33,678 nt of DNA from NCBI GenBank assembly GCA_016936135.1, contig JAFGPP010000005.1:1-33678 (forward strand). The letters run 5' to 3'. Shown in pieces: positions 17,100 through 24,336 of this stretch; the stretch's first letter is position 1, and the number at the start of each line of letters is the position of its first letter. The DNA comes from Thermoplasmatota archaeon. GTDB taxonomy: Archaea; Thermoplasmatota; E2; DHVEG-1. Position numbers and translations under genes: made by a program. Below the pieces are notes generated by a model that saw only the letters and a list, made by a program, of their open reading frames with translations, searched no databases and was not told the DNA's origin.

Positions 17100-18274
17100 C
17101 TAAAGATGAGGAAAAAATACTTGACGGAGAGCATGGCGAGGTAATGGAACGAATGTTTCGGTTGCTGGCAAGACTTGGTGATATTTATGGTGCCGATCAA
17201 ATGATTCCAGTAGGTTCAGTCCAAGTAGCAGGGGTATCTTATAAATCAATTGGGGATCCCGGAATGGAATTTTTAGAGGACATGGCATCAAAAGGAACGA
17301 AAGTCAAAGTTCTTACATTTCTAAATCCCGCAGGAATGGACCTTGAAAACTGGAAAAAGCTGGGTTTTCCAAAGGAATTTGCAAAAAACCAACTGCAAAT
17401 TATGCAGTCATTTAAGGAAATGGGAATTATAATTACTTCTACATGCACCCCATATCTTGCGGGAAATCTTCCAAGATTTCGGGAACATATTGCCTGGTCA
17501 GAATCTTCTGCAGTATCATTTTCAAACTCTGTAATTGGTGCTCGTACTAACAGGGAGGGCGGTCCTTCTGCTTTGGCTGCAGGAATATGCGGTAAAACCC
17601 CAAATTATGGACTGCATCTTTGGCAAGAACGTCAACCTAATGTAAGGGTTGATGTCAGCGCAAGATTAGAATTTTCATCAGATTTTGGAGCTCTAGGATA
17701 TTACGTTGGAAAACAAGTAAAAAACAAAATCCCATATTTTACTGGAATAAAAGATGCAGATACAGATCAATTAAAAGCACTTGGGGCTGCAATGGCTGCA
17801 TCTGGTGCTGTTGCTTTGTACCATGTTGAGGGTTTAACGCCTGAAGCAGATCTTGTAGAAAAAAAAGGTTTAGAGACTATTTCAATAGGTGAAAAGGAAC
17901 TTAAGGATACTTACGAAAAATTAAATACTGGAAAAAATCCAGATATAGTTATTTTAGGTTGCCCTCATGCCTCATTAAGAGAGATTTCATTGGTCGCCCA
18001 ACAAATTGAAGGAAAACATTTGAAAAAACCGCTTTGGATTTGTACATCACGTATGATGAAAGAAGCAGCCGACAGAATGGGGTTTACGGATACAATTGAA
18101 AAAGCTGGCGGCCATGTGGTTGGAGATACCTGCATGGTTGTATCACCCATAGAACAGATGGGTTACAAGACTACAGGAGTTAATTCAGGTAAGGCTGCAA
18201 ATTACTTACCAGGATTTTGCAAACAAGAGGTTGTTTTTGCAAATATTTACTATTTATTGGAGGGTCAACAATGA
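17090..18274 (+). CDS. Phosphomevalonate dehydratase large subunit (AcnX catalytic domain)
   Basis: With its small subunit this enzyme dehydrates mevalonate 5-phosphate to trans-anhydromevalonate 5-phosphate. The 394-residue protein belongs to the AcnX/DUF521 family. It carries MIPVGSVQVAGVSYKSIGD, STCTPYLAGNLPRFREHIAWSE (as two neighbouring parts, with a candidate cluster Cys), SNSVIGARTNREGGPSALA, ILGCPHASLRE, WICTSR and GDTCMVVSP. The several conserved cysteines fit the family's iron-sulfur cluster. The start is TTG at 17090, with AAGGAG at 17076-17081. It overlaps the small subunit by 4 bp (ATGA). Confidence 0.94.
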   Translation: MYLTKDEEKILDGEHGEVMERMFRLLARLGDIYGADQMIPVGSVQVAGVSYKSIGDPGMEFLEDMASKGTKVKVLTFLNPAGMDLENWKKLGFPKEFAKNQLQIMQSFKEMGIIITSTCTPYLAGNLPRFREHIAWSESSAVSFSNSVIGARTNREGGPSALAAGICGKTPNYGLHLWQERQPNVRVDVSARLEFSSDFGALGYYVGKQVKNKIPYFTGIKDADTDQLKALGAAMAASGAVALYHVEGLTPEADLVEKKGLETISIGEKELKDTYEKLNTGKNPDIVILGCPHASLREISLVAQQIEGKHLKKPLWICTSRMMKEAADRMGFTDTIEKAGGHVVGDTCMVVSPIEQMGYKTTGVNSGKAANYLPGFCKQEVVFANIYYLLEGQQ

Positions 18275-18654
18275 AAGGACGGATGATTTCACCGGGTAAG
18301 GCCAAAGGTGAGGCGATAGTTACTTCAGAGCCAATAGGATTCTATGGCGGAATAGACATCAAAACAGGAAAAGTAATTGAGAAAGGTCATCCTCTAGAAG
18401 GAAGATCTGTAAATGGTAAAATATTAGTTTTCCCTTGCGGCAAGGGCTCAACTGTAGGTTCCTATGTAATCTACGGATTAAAAAAGAACAATGTTGCACC
18501 TGCTGCAATAATCAACCAAGAAACAGAGACAATCGTTGCAACCGGGGTAATTTTGGCTGGAATTCCTTGTGTGGATCAGGTAGATATATCAAAAATAGCA
18601 GATGGGGCCAATATTTTTGTTGATGCAGATCAAGGTATTGTCGAGATAATTTAG
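18271..18654 (+). CDS. Phosphomevalonate dehydratase small subunit (AcnX swivel domain)
   Basis: This is the 127-residue swivel partner of the AcnX large subunit. It shows GRMISPGKAKGEAIVTSEP, GRSVNGKILVFPCGKGSTVGSYVIYGL (read in short parts) and the C-terminal IFVDADQGIVEI. The glycine/serine loop GKGSTVGSY is the family's substrate-binding loop. The frame is open upstream within the large-subunit gene, but the ATG at 18271 has GGAGGG at 18259-18264 and overlaps the upstream stop as ATGA, so it was chosen. It is the last gene of the mevalonate operon; the convergent next gene ends 2 bp away. Confidence 0.94.
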   Translation: MKGRMISPGKAKGEAIVTSEPIGFYGGIDIKTGKVIEKGHPLEGRSVNGKILVFPCGKGSTVGSYVIYGLKKNNVAPAAIINQETETIVATGVILAGIPCVDQVDISKIADGANIFVDADQGIVEII

Positions 18655-18656
18655 CT

Positions 18657-19955
18657 CTAGACCAATGCTCTCATGCTCCAGATTGTTCCTGTACCTATTA
18701 GTTCAACCTCCTGATTTCCCTCCTTTCTATCTGTCCAAGATATCTTACCTTCGATAGAACTCATCCCAACTTTCATACCCATGTAAGTTGGTACTTTCCA
18801 GACTTTTTCACAAGTGTTTTTTGAAATAATGCTTAATTCCAGTTCAATTTTATATGGAGTTAAGAAAGGTTGTAGTATACTAGGTTTTGCTGAAAGGCTA
18901 AATTCCGCCGGCATTTTAACAAATGGAAATATCCTCTCATCGGATTTGGTAATTTGAAATTCTATATCATCTAGAGCAGTAAAAGTAATCCCATTATCGG
19001 TAGTCAATATCAACGTCGCAAGTGGATTAGATTGCGATATCTTAGTTGAAAAATATTGTGGGGTTGGATAATAATTTGTAAAGTAAAGATTCCATCCATT
19101 GTCAAAAGCTATGTAACACCAATCCCATCCGCCTATTAATCCTCTTGTAACAACCCCGGGGGACCACGAATGCTCATGATGCCCTGTGCCTGATACAACA
19201 TAAATTCTTCCATCGATTTCTATAGTTCCGGTAACTTCACAACCTAAAAATACATAGCTGGCAATTAGACTTTCAGATTTTTGAAATGCCCTTTCACCTA
19301 TTGTCCAAAGGGGATCAGATGGTGCAAAATAGTGTAGGTCCACAATTATATCGTGATTTTTGTCAATATCATCATCCTCGGCATGAACTTGCCACTCGGG
19401 CATAAGACCTTCCGCCCAAGATTTTTCGTATTTTATGCTGACTCCAGGTGTTTTTGCTTGCAAAGTTGGTTTTGAAATTATTCCTAGTCCTCTTTCCTTG
19501 TTAATTAGGCCGCCGTATTCTTCACCGTTTGGTCCATTCAAAGTCAAGACCAAAACATCTGGTTTGAGCGTGCCTATCAAATCTCCTGCTGCCATGTGAT
19601 TAAAACTAATCGATACTGTCCAGCCCTGAAGTTCACAGTCTTCTCCGTTTAAAACGGCACCAAAATACCACCATTCTCTACCAATTAGAAGTTTATCATA
19701 ATGAGAACCTTCATCTTCCGGTGAAACTGCTCTTAGAAATCCTGCATATTCAGAGCCGATTGATGTTGGGGGGGTTGGGATTTGGATGATTGGTTCAGGC
19801 TCTTCAGTTTCGGTTGGTTCTGGTTCCTTTAATCCTGGAAGATTTATGTAGCCTGCCTTAGTTAGAACAACTCCTGCAATAATAATTAGCACTACAACTA
19901 TTATTGCATCAACCTTTGTAAGTTTCTTACTCGGACTAGACCCCAATGTAATCAT
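18657..19955 (-). CDS. Membrane-anchored CrtC/AttH lipocalin-like protein
   Basis: This is a 432-residue protein with an N-terminal hydrophobic anchor at about residues 16-35, then a proline/glutamate-rich linker (about 40-65) and an extracytoplasmic domain. That domain carries REWWYFGAVLNG, LQGWTVSISFNHM, GTGHHEHSWSPG and GGWDWCYIAFDNGWNLY, which match the tandem lipocalin-like fold of the CrtC/AttH family (hydroxyneurosporene synthase and AttH). The family includes carotenoid hydratases, but many members have no known role, and no carotenoid gene is nearby. It may bind or modify a hydrophobic ligand outside the cell. It is convergent with the mevalonate operon, which may be coincidental. 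Confidence 0.72.
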   Translation of the reverse strand: MITLGSSPSKKLTKVDAIIVVVLIIIAGVVLTKAGYINLPGLKEPEPTETEEPEPIIQIPTPPTSIGSEYAGFLRAVSPEDEGSHYDKLLIGREWWYFGAVLNGEDCELQGWTVSISFNHMAAGDLIGTLKPDVLVLTLNGPNGEEYGGLINKERGLGIISKPTLQAKTPGVSIKYEKSWAEGLMPEWQVHAEDDDIDKNHDIIVDLHYFAPSDPLWTIGERAFQKSESLIASYVFLGCEVTGTIEIDGRIYVVSGTGHHEHSWSPGVVTRGLIGGWDWCYIAFDNGWNLYFTNYYPTPQYFSTKISQSNPLATLILTTDNGITFTALDDIEFQITKSDERIFPFVKMPAEFSLSAKPSILQPFLTPYKIELELSIISKNTCEKVWKVPTYMGMKVGMSSIEGKISWTDRKEGNQEVELIGTGTIWSMRALV

Positions 19956-20072
19956 CTTTCGTTTTATTTTAAGATTAATATTAAATATTTCATTATTTAA
20001 ATTTTCTTTACATTTCTTACCTAAAAATGATTTCTTGGACCTATCAATCTAAAAAAATCATGATAATTTAGA

Positions 20073-20088
20073 TGCATATACGTATGCA
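20073..20088. repeat. Perfect inverted repeat TGCATA/TATGCA
   Basis: TGCATA (20073-20078) and TATGCA (20083-20088) flank TACG. It is a compact, perfect 6-bp dyad in AT-rich DNA between two divergent transcripts, as expected for a dimeric regulator site. Its inner ATACGTAT shares the ATACGT core with the repeat array near 33540. Confidence 0.35.
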
Positions 20089-20147
20089 CAATTATCTGCG
20101 AAAAAAACACTTAAATCTATCGTATATTAATAGTTTATGGATATTTC

Positions 20148-20222
20148 GGGAAGGAAAGGCAATAAGTTTTGAATTTAGAGAGCCCATCCAAATTTCCCTC
20201 TAAATCACCTCTTCTCCTTCCC
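20148..20222 (+). ncRNA. Candidate structured small RNA upstream of the citrate-lyase operon
   Basis: GGGAAGGA (20148-20155) pairs perfectly with TCCTTCCC (20215-20222). A nested perfect 8-bp stem, ATTTAGAG (20173-20180) with CTCTAAAT (20198-20205), lies inside. A TATA-like TATATTAA at 20123-20130 sits about 24 bp before the first stem base, so the predicted transcription start coincides with the start of the structure. No open frame spans it. It does not fold as a tRNA (no T arm) and lacks recognisable guide-RNA boxes. A long 5' leader of the downstream HD gene is the main alternative. Confidence 0.35.
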
Positions 20223-20280
20223 TTTATTCCAAATGTAATCAATCTGTGGTATTTTATAATGTTGATTTTTTCTTATTTTA

Positions 20281-20295
20281 AGGATTTACAATCCT
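20281..20295. promoter_or_regulatory. Palindrome abutting the citrate-lyase operon promoter
   Basis: AGGATT and AATCCT form a perfect 6-bp inverted repeat around TAC, ending a few bases before the TATA-like AATATTAAT at 20302-20310. The position overlaps where TFB/BRE contacts would fall, so a bound regulator could control the HD-ACL-aconitase operon. Confidence 0.4.
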
Positions 20296-20301
20296 GGCAA
20301 C

Positions 20302-20310
20302 AATATTAAT
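20302..20310 (+). promoter_or_regulatory. TATA-like box of the HD-ACL-aconitase operon
   Basis: AATATTAAT predicts transcription from about 20331, leaving a leader of about 20 nt with the ribosome site GGGGGT at 20341-20346 before the ATG at 20352. Confidence 0.4.
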
Positions 20311-20351
20311 AACAGCATTTTTTATTACAAACTCAATTTCGGGGGTCTTAT

Positions 20352-20885
20352 ATGGTTTCGACAAATGATATCAAAACTTGCTTTTCGGAAGAGCTTCAAT
20401 GGATCAAGAGCAGTGACATAAAAGAAAAAATAATTGCTGTTTGGCAAAAGGCTACAGAGAAAGGTGGATGGAATAAGCTTGATGAAGTACCATTCACGCT
20501 TCTTTTTGAAAATTCTGGGAAACTTACCGATCATACAAGGAGAGTAACACATCTTGTTAAAGCTGTAATGGATCTAAGAGAAGAACCATTGAATAAGGAT
20601 TATCTAATTGCCGGGGCCCTGTTACATGACGTAGGAAAAATGCTTGAATATGACAGAGTTGATGGAAAAATTGTCAAGGGAAAATTTGGGCAGAAATTCC
20701 GACATCCGGTATCGGGAGCTAAACTTGCCTGGCAGTGTGGTGTCCCAGATGAAATTGTTCACATTATTTATTCTCACTCTCACGAAGGGGACAAAACTGA
20801 ACGTTCACCTGAAGCATTTATTGTGCATCACTGTGATTTTATTGATTTTGAAATCAAAAAATCTCAAAAAATGGAGTCTAAATAA
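20352..20885 (+). CDS. HD-domain phosphohydrolase-like protein
   Basis: This is a 177-residue soluble protein with an HD domain: HTRRVTHLVKAVMDLREE supplies the first His, LLHDVGKMLEYD has the His92-Asp93 pair, and RHPVSGAKLAW and VHIIYSHSHEGD add further metal-ligand histidines. HD proteins hydrolyse phosphate esters of nucleotides or cyclic nucleotides, and the substrate here is unknown. It is the first gene of the operon and its stop codon touches the ATG of the citrate-lyase ATP-grasp subunit. That implies cotranscription and perhaps a regulatory or metabolite-repair role, which is inference. Confidence 0.85.
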   Translation: MVSTNDIKTCFSEELQWIKSSDIKEKIIAVWQKATEKGGWNKLDEVPFTLLFENSGKLTDHTRRVTHLVKAVMDLREEPLNKDYLIAGALLHDVGKMLEYDRVDGKIVKGKFGQKFRHPVSGAKLAWQCGVPDEIVHIIYSHSHEGDKTERSPEAFIVHHCDFIDFEIKKSQKMESK

Positions 20886-22169
20886 ATGAAGTTGTATGAA
20901 TACGAGGCGAAAAAAGTCTTTGACAGAATGAAAATTCCTATTCCAAAACAATATGGAGTTATTCATTCTTTAAAAGATCTTGACAAACTAAATATTGATT
21001 TTCCGGTGATGCTTAAATCAATGGTTCTATCTGGAGGAAGAGGGAAAGCTGGAGGTATCAAAAAAGCAAATGATCTGCATGAAGCAAAAAAACTTTCCGA
21101 AGAACTGTTCAAACTTAAAATCAAAGGTTTTCCTGTCGAAAGTGTTCTTGCTGAAAAGGCAGTTGATGAAATCAGTGCACTGTATATTGGTGTAACAATG
21201 GATCCTGCCGATTTTAATAACGTAGTTATAGCAAGTTCAAAAGGCGGGGTTGATATTGAGACGGTTGCGAGTAAAACACCTGACGCTATTTTAAAAAAGG
21301 AAATCCCTGGTAATGACAAAACCCTCCCTAAAAAAATTGCTGAGGATCTTTCAACTAAATTGGTAAAAAATTTAAGTGGAAAAAAATCTTTGCAAAAGGA
21401 GATCGAAGATGTCATTTCAAAGCTGTATGAGACATATCAAAAATTCGATGCTCGGCTTTGCGAAATCAACCCATTGATTATAACCTCAAAAGGCCTCGTC
21501 GCAGCTGATGCTAAACTTGTATTAGATGATAACTCTCTATACAGACAGGTTGAACTACTTGAAATGCTCGGAATAAAAGAAAAAAGACATGATGTATCTG
21601 AACGGACAAAAAACGAACTAAAAGCCCAAACTTCTGGTTTTCCATATGTTGATCTATTAACAGAAGATCATATAAAGGATAAGAAAAAACTATATGTGGG
21701 TCTAGTGCCGGGAGGAGCAGGCTACGGTATTTTTTCAATTGATGAGGTTAAAACAATTGGGAAACGATACTTCCAGGATAGGGTAATTCCAATTAATTTC
21801 ATGGACAGTGGGGGCGGTCCACCTCAAAACCGTGTTGCTGATATGTTCCATCTTTTAATGGATAATGAAACTGTAGATATTATCATCACTTCGAGATTTG
21901 GTGGGATATCAAGTTGTGATGTTTTCATCCGAGGCATGGTGCAGGCAATATTAGACAGATTTGAATCGAAGAGACGTATGATTCCAATTTATGGTAGAAT
22001 GGTTGGAACAGATTTACCTAGCGCAAGAGCATTTTTAGAAAAAACATATGCAGAAAACCCCGAAGCGATGAAAAATGTAAAAATTGTTGTGGGCAACCAA
22101 AAAATCATGGCTGATGTTATCCGTGAAGGAATCAAAGAGGCTTTTGAATCTAGGGGATGGAAGGTATGA
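20886..22169 (+). CDS. aclB: ATP-citrate lyase, ATP-grasp subunit (AclB-like)
   Basis: This is the 427-residue ATP-grasp/CoA-ligase partner of the next gene. It resembles succinyl-CoA synthetase beta: MKLYEYEAKKVFDRMKIPIP, VMLKSMVLSGGRGKAGG, the metal-site segment ARLCEINPLI and a C-terminal CoA-ligase half with GLVPGGAGYGIFSIDE and NFMDSGGGPP. On its own it could be annotated as a SucC. The adjacent gene fuses the SucD-like part to a citrate synthase-like domain, which makes the pair an ATP-citrate lyase (or citryl-CoA synthetase/lyase). The ATG immediately follows the HD gene and overlaps the next start (ATGA). Confidence 0.85.
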   Translation: MKLYEYEAKKVFDRMKIPIPKQYGVIHSLKDLDKLNIDFPVMLKSMVLSGGRGKAGGIKKANDLHEAKKLSEELFKLKIKGFPVESVLAEKAVDEISALYIGVTMDPADFNNVVIASSKGGVDIETVASKTPDAILKKEIPGNDKTLPKKIAEDLSTKLVKNLSGKKSLQKEIEDVISKLYETYQKFDARLCEINPLIITSKGLVAADAKLVLDDNSLYRQVELLEMLGIKEKRHDVSERTKNELKAQTSGFPYVDLLTEDHIKDKKKLYVGLVPGGAGYGIFSIDEVKTIGKRYFQDRVIPINFMDSGGGPPQNRVADMFHLLMDNETVDIIITSRFGGISSCDVFIRGMVQAILDRFESKRRMIPIYGRMVGTDLPSARAFLEKTYAENPEAMKNVKIVVGNQKIMADVIREGIKEAFESRGWKV

Positions 22170-24304
22170 AAAAATTACAAGCAGATCAAGGAATGCTTTA
22201 TTATCTGGTCAAAAGCAGAAACCCTAAAATTGCACAAAAAATCAAAGAAACGGGCAAAGTCGAAACAATTGTCGTTGGCCTCGGTGGGCAGGGAACGCGA
22301 CATGCCGAACTTATGCAACAATATGGTACAACAATTACTTCAGGTATCGCACCTGGGAAAGGTGGAACTCGTCTAATGGAAACCATTCCCGTGTATGACA
22401 ACGTTAAGGACTGTCTAAAGAAACATCCTTACATTGCTGCTGCCAGTATTTGGCGTCATTATTCGACTGCAAAGGATGCCACAATTGAGATAATTGAAGC
22501 AGGAATTCCATTGGTTACTCTCATTAGCGAGGGTATCCCACTCAAAGATGTACGTGACATTATTGTTGCCGCAAGAAAAAACAACACTATGCTAATTGGT
22601 GGCAACACACCGGGCATTATTTTTCCACCTGAAAATATTAAAATTGGGATGTTGCCCGACATTTTTTATCCAGAAGAGACATCCTCTAACTCATTTGGAC
22701 CAAAAGGCGTAACAATTATTTCAAGAAGCGGCGCAATTTTGTATCATCTCTCAGATGCTCTGGCTAGTGTTGGTATTGCTCAAAATGCTGTTATTGGTGT
22801 TGGTGGCGATGGTGCAATTGGTTCAACATTTCGTGAACTTGTACCAGTTGTGATGGGCTACAAACATACTGATCTTGTTGTTGTTGCTGGCGAAATTGGT
22901 GGCTATCAGGAAGAACTTCTAGCAGAAGATATCAAAAACAATCCTAAGAAGTATCCTAAACCTATAGTCACTCTTATTTCTGGTGCAAATGCTCCTGAAG
23001 GAAAAACAATGGGTCACGCAGGTGCTATTGTCTCTCCGGGAAAGGCATACGGTACTTTCCAGTCAAAAAAAGCCGCACTTGAAAGTGTAGGCATTCCAGT
23101 TGTAAATAGTCAATATGATCTTATTAAAGAGGTAAAAAAGAAGCTTAATAATAAAACCTACTTTGATGTAAATAATTATTTTGAAAAAATGAAATCTGTA
23201 TGGGATGCCCCACCGAAAAAGGTAGGGTGGGGGACACTTATTACAAAAGTTGAGCCAAATAATTTGATAATATCTGGATACTCCCTTCAAGACATTGTTA
23301 AACAAAAGGGGTTTTTAGATACTGCTTTTCTTTTGATAGAAGGTGAGTTTCCTGATAAAAAATCACTTGAAGATATCAGAAAAATCGCAATTACCGCTGC
23401 AAAAATTCCAGCGCCAAAGATTAAACGTCTCAAAGATGAAGATATTTCAAAAACTCTAGTCAAATATCTTCTCGTAGACGAAAAAATTGCGAAATTTCAA
23501 GGAGAGGGAGTTAATAAAAACGTTGAAAAAACGGCATTTGCAATTGGAAGAATGGCCAGATTTTTAGCCTGCGCACTTGGCAATGAAAAAACCTTAGAAA
23601 ATATCCGAGATAATGAGCCTTTTTCGCATATTATTTACCGTGCTATTACTGGCAACGAAAAAGCTGATAATAAAAAATCTAAAATGATTGAGGCTATGAT
23701 TACTGCATGTGTTGATCATGGAGTCACTCCTCCTTCCGCACAAGCCACGTTAATTGCTTCATCAACTCGGGCTGCATATGAGGTGGCGGTTGCTCACGGT
23801 ATCGGTGCAATTACTGATGTTCATGGTGGTGCCGGTGCAAAAGCAGCCGAATTCTTTGATGAGTGCATTTTAAAATCTAAAAAAGAAAAAATCAGCCTAG
23901 AAGTGGCTACACGTAATCTGATGAGAGAATACATCGAATCTGGAAAAAGGATCGAAGGCATGGGGCATAGGATTCATAATAAAGATCCTAGGCGTGATGT
24001 TTTGTGGAATTTTGCTGATCAAACTGGTGTTGCTGGTAAACATGTTGAACTTTCTAAGATGGTGACAAAGATTTTTTCTCAGGTTAGAGGTATGACCCTC
24101 CCGATTAATGTTGATGGTGTAATTGGTGCAATTGTAGCAGATATGGGTCTTGATCCCTCAATTGCCAAAGCTCTCTTTATCTATGGCAGGACTGCAGGTC
24201 TTTCCGCTCATTACTTTGAGGAGATAATGTCGCAGCCCAGAATGAGAAGAATAAATTTTGCAGAGGCCATCTACAAAGGTAGGAAATTAAGAAAAGTTAC
24301 ATAG
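22166..24304 (+). CDS. aclA: ATP-citrate lyase, CoA-binding/citryl-CoA lyase subunit (AclA-like)
   Basis: This is a 712-residue fusion. Residues about 1-340 are succinyl-CoA synthetase alpha-like: Rossmann loop VGLGGQGTRHAELM, ISRSGAILYHLSDAL, and the phosphohistidine loop GHAGAI with His284. Residues about 350-712 are citrate synthase-like, with the catalytic-site segments DHGVTPPSA (His518) and GMGHRIHNKDPR (His601) and a C-terminal GRTAGLSAHYFEE. This architecture is that of the large subunit of two-subunit ATP-citrate lyase, which cleaves citrate with ATP and CoA to acetyl-CoA and oxaloacetate. The start at 22166 gives an ATGA overlap with the partner gene; an in-frame ATG at 22157 is possible. 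Subunits split in this way are known in green sulfur bacteria and some methanogens. Confidence 0.9.
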   Translation: MKKLQADQGMLYYLVKSRNPKIAQKIKETGKVETIVVGLGGQGTRHAELMQQYGTTITSGIAPGKGGTRLMETIPVYDNVKDCLKKHPYIAAASIWRHYSTAKDATIEIIEAGIPLVTLISEGIPLKDVRDIIVAARKNNTMLIGGNTPGIIFPPENIKIGMLPDIFYPEETSSNSFGPKGVTIISRSGAILYHLSDALASVGIAQNAVIGVGGDGAIGSTFRELVPVVMGYKHTDLVVVAGEIGGYQEELLAEDIKNNPKKYPKPIVTLISGANAPEGKTMGHAGAIVSPGKAYGTFQSKKAALESVGIPVVNSQYDLIKEVKKKLNNKTYFDVNNYFEKMKSVWDAPPKKVGWGTLITKVEPNNLIISGYSLQDIVKQKGFLDTAFLLIEGEFPDKKSLEDIRKIAITAAKIPAPKIKRLKDEDISKTLVKYLLVDEKIAKFQGEGVNKNVEKTAFAIGRMARFLACALGNEKTLENIRDNEPFSHIIYRAITGNEKADNKKSKMIEAMITACVDHGVTPPSAQATLIASSTRAAYEVAVAHGIGAITDVHGGAGAKAAEFFDECILKSKKEKISLEVATRNLMREYIESGKRIEGMGHRIHNKDPRRDVLWNFADQTGVAGKHVELSKMVTKIFSQVRGMTLPINVDGVIGAIVADMGLDPSIAKALFIYGRTAGLSAHYFEEIMSQPRMRRINFAEAIYKGRKLRKVT

Positions 24305-24336
24305 TTTTTTTAATTATCTCTTGGCGGGTGTTAAAA

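Larger units (their letters stand above)
19956..20351. other. Intergenic region with operator-like palindromes and an RNA candidate
   Basis: These 396 bases hold no credible open frame. From left to right they contain the AT-rich promoter of the minus-strand CrtC-like gene, a perfect inverted repeat at 20073-20088 and a TATA-like box at 20123-20130. A nested-hairpin element at 20148-20222, a palindrome at 20281-20295 and the promoter of the citrate-lyase operon follow. Confidence 0.6.

Noticed and set aside
20148-20222. tRNA gene suggested by a 75-base span closed by a 7-8-bp stem
   Set aside because: The bases before the 3' arm do not form a T stem-loop, and there is no TTCRA signature.
20886-22169. 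Annotation as an ordinary succinyl-CoA synthetase beta subunit
   Set aside because: Its partner gene carries a citrate synthase-like domain fused to the SucD-like part, which is the architecture of ATP-citrate lyase.
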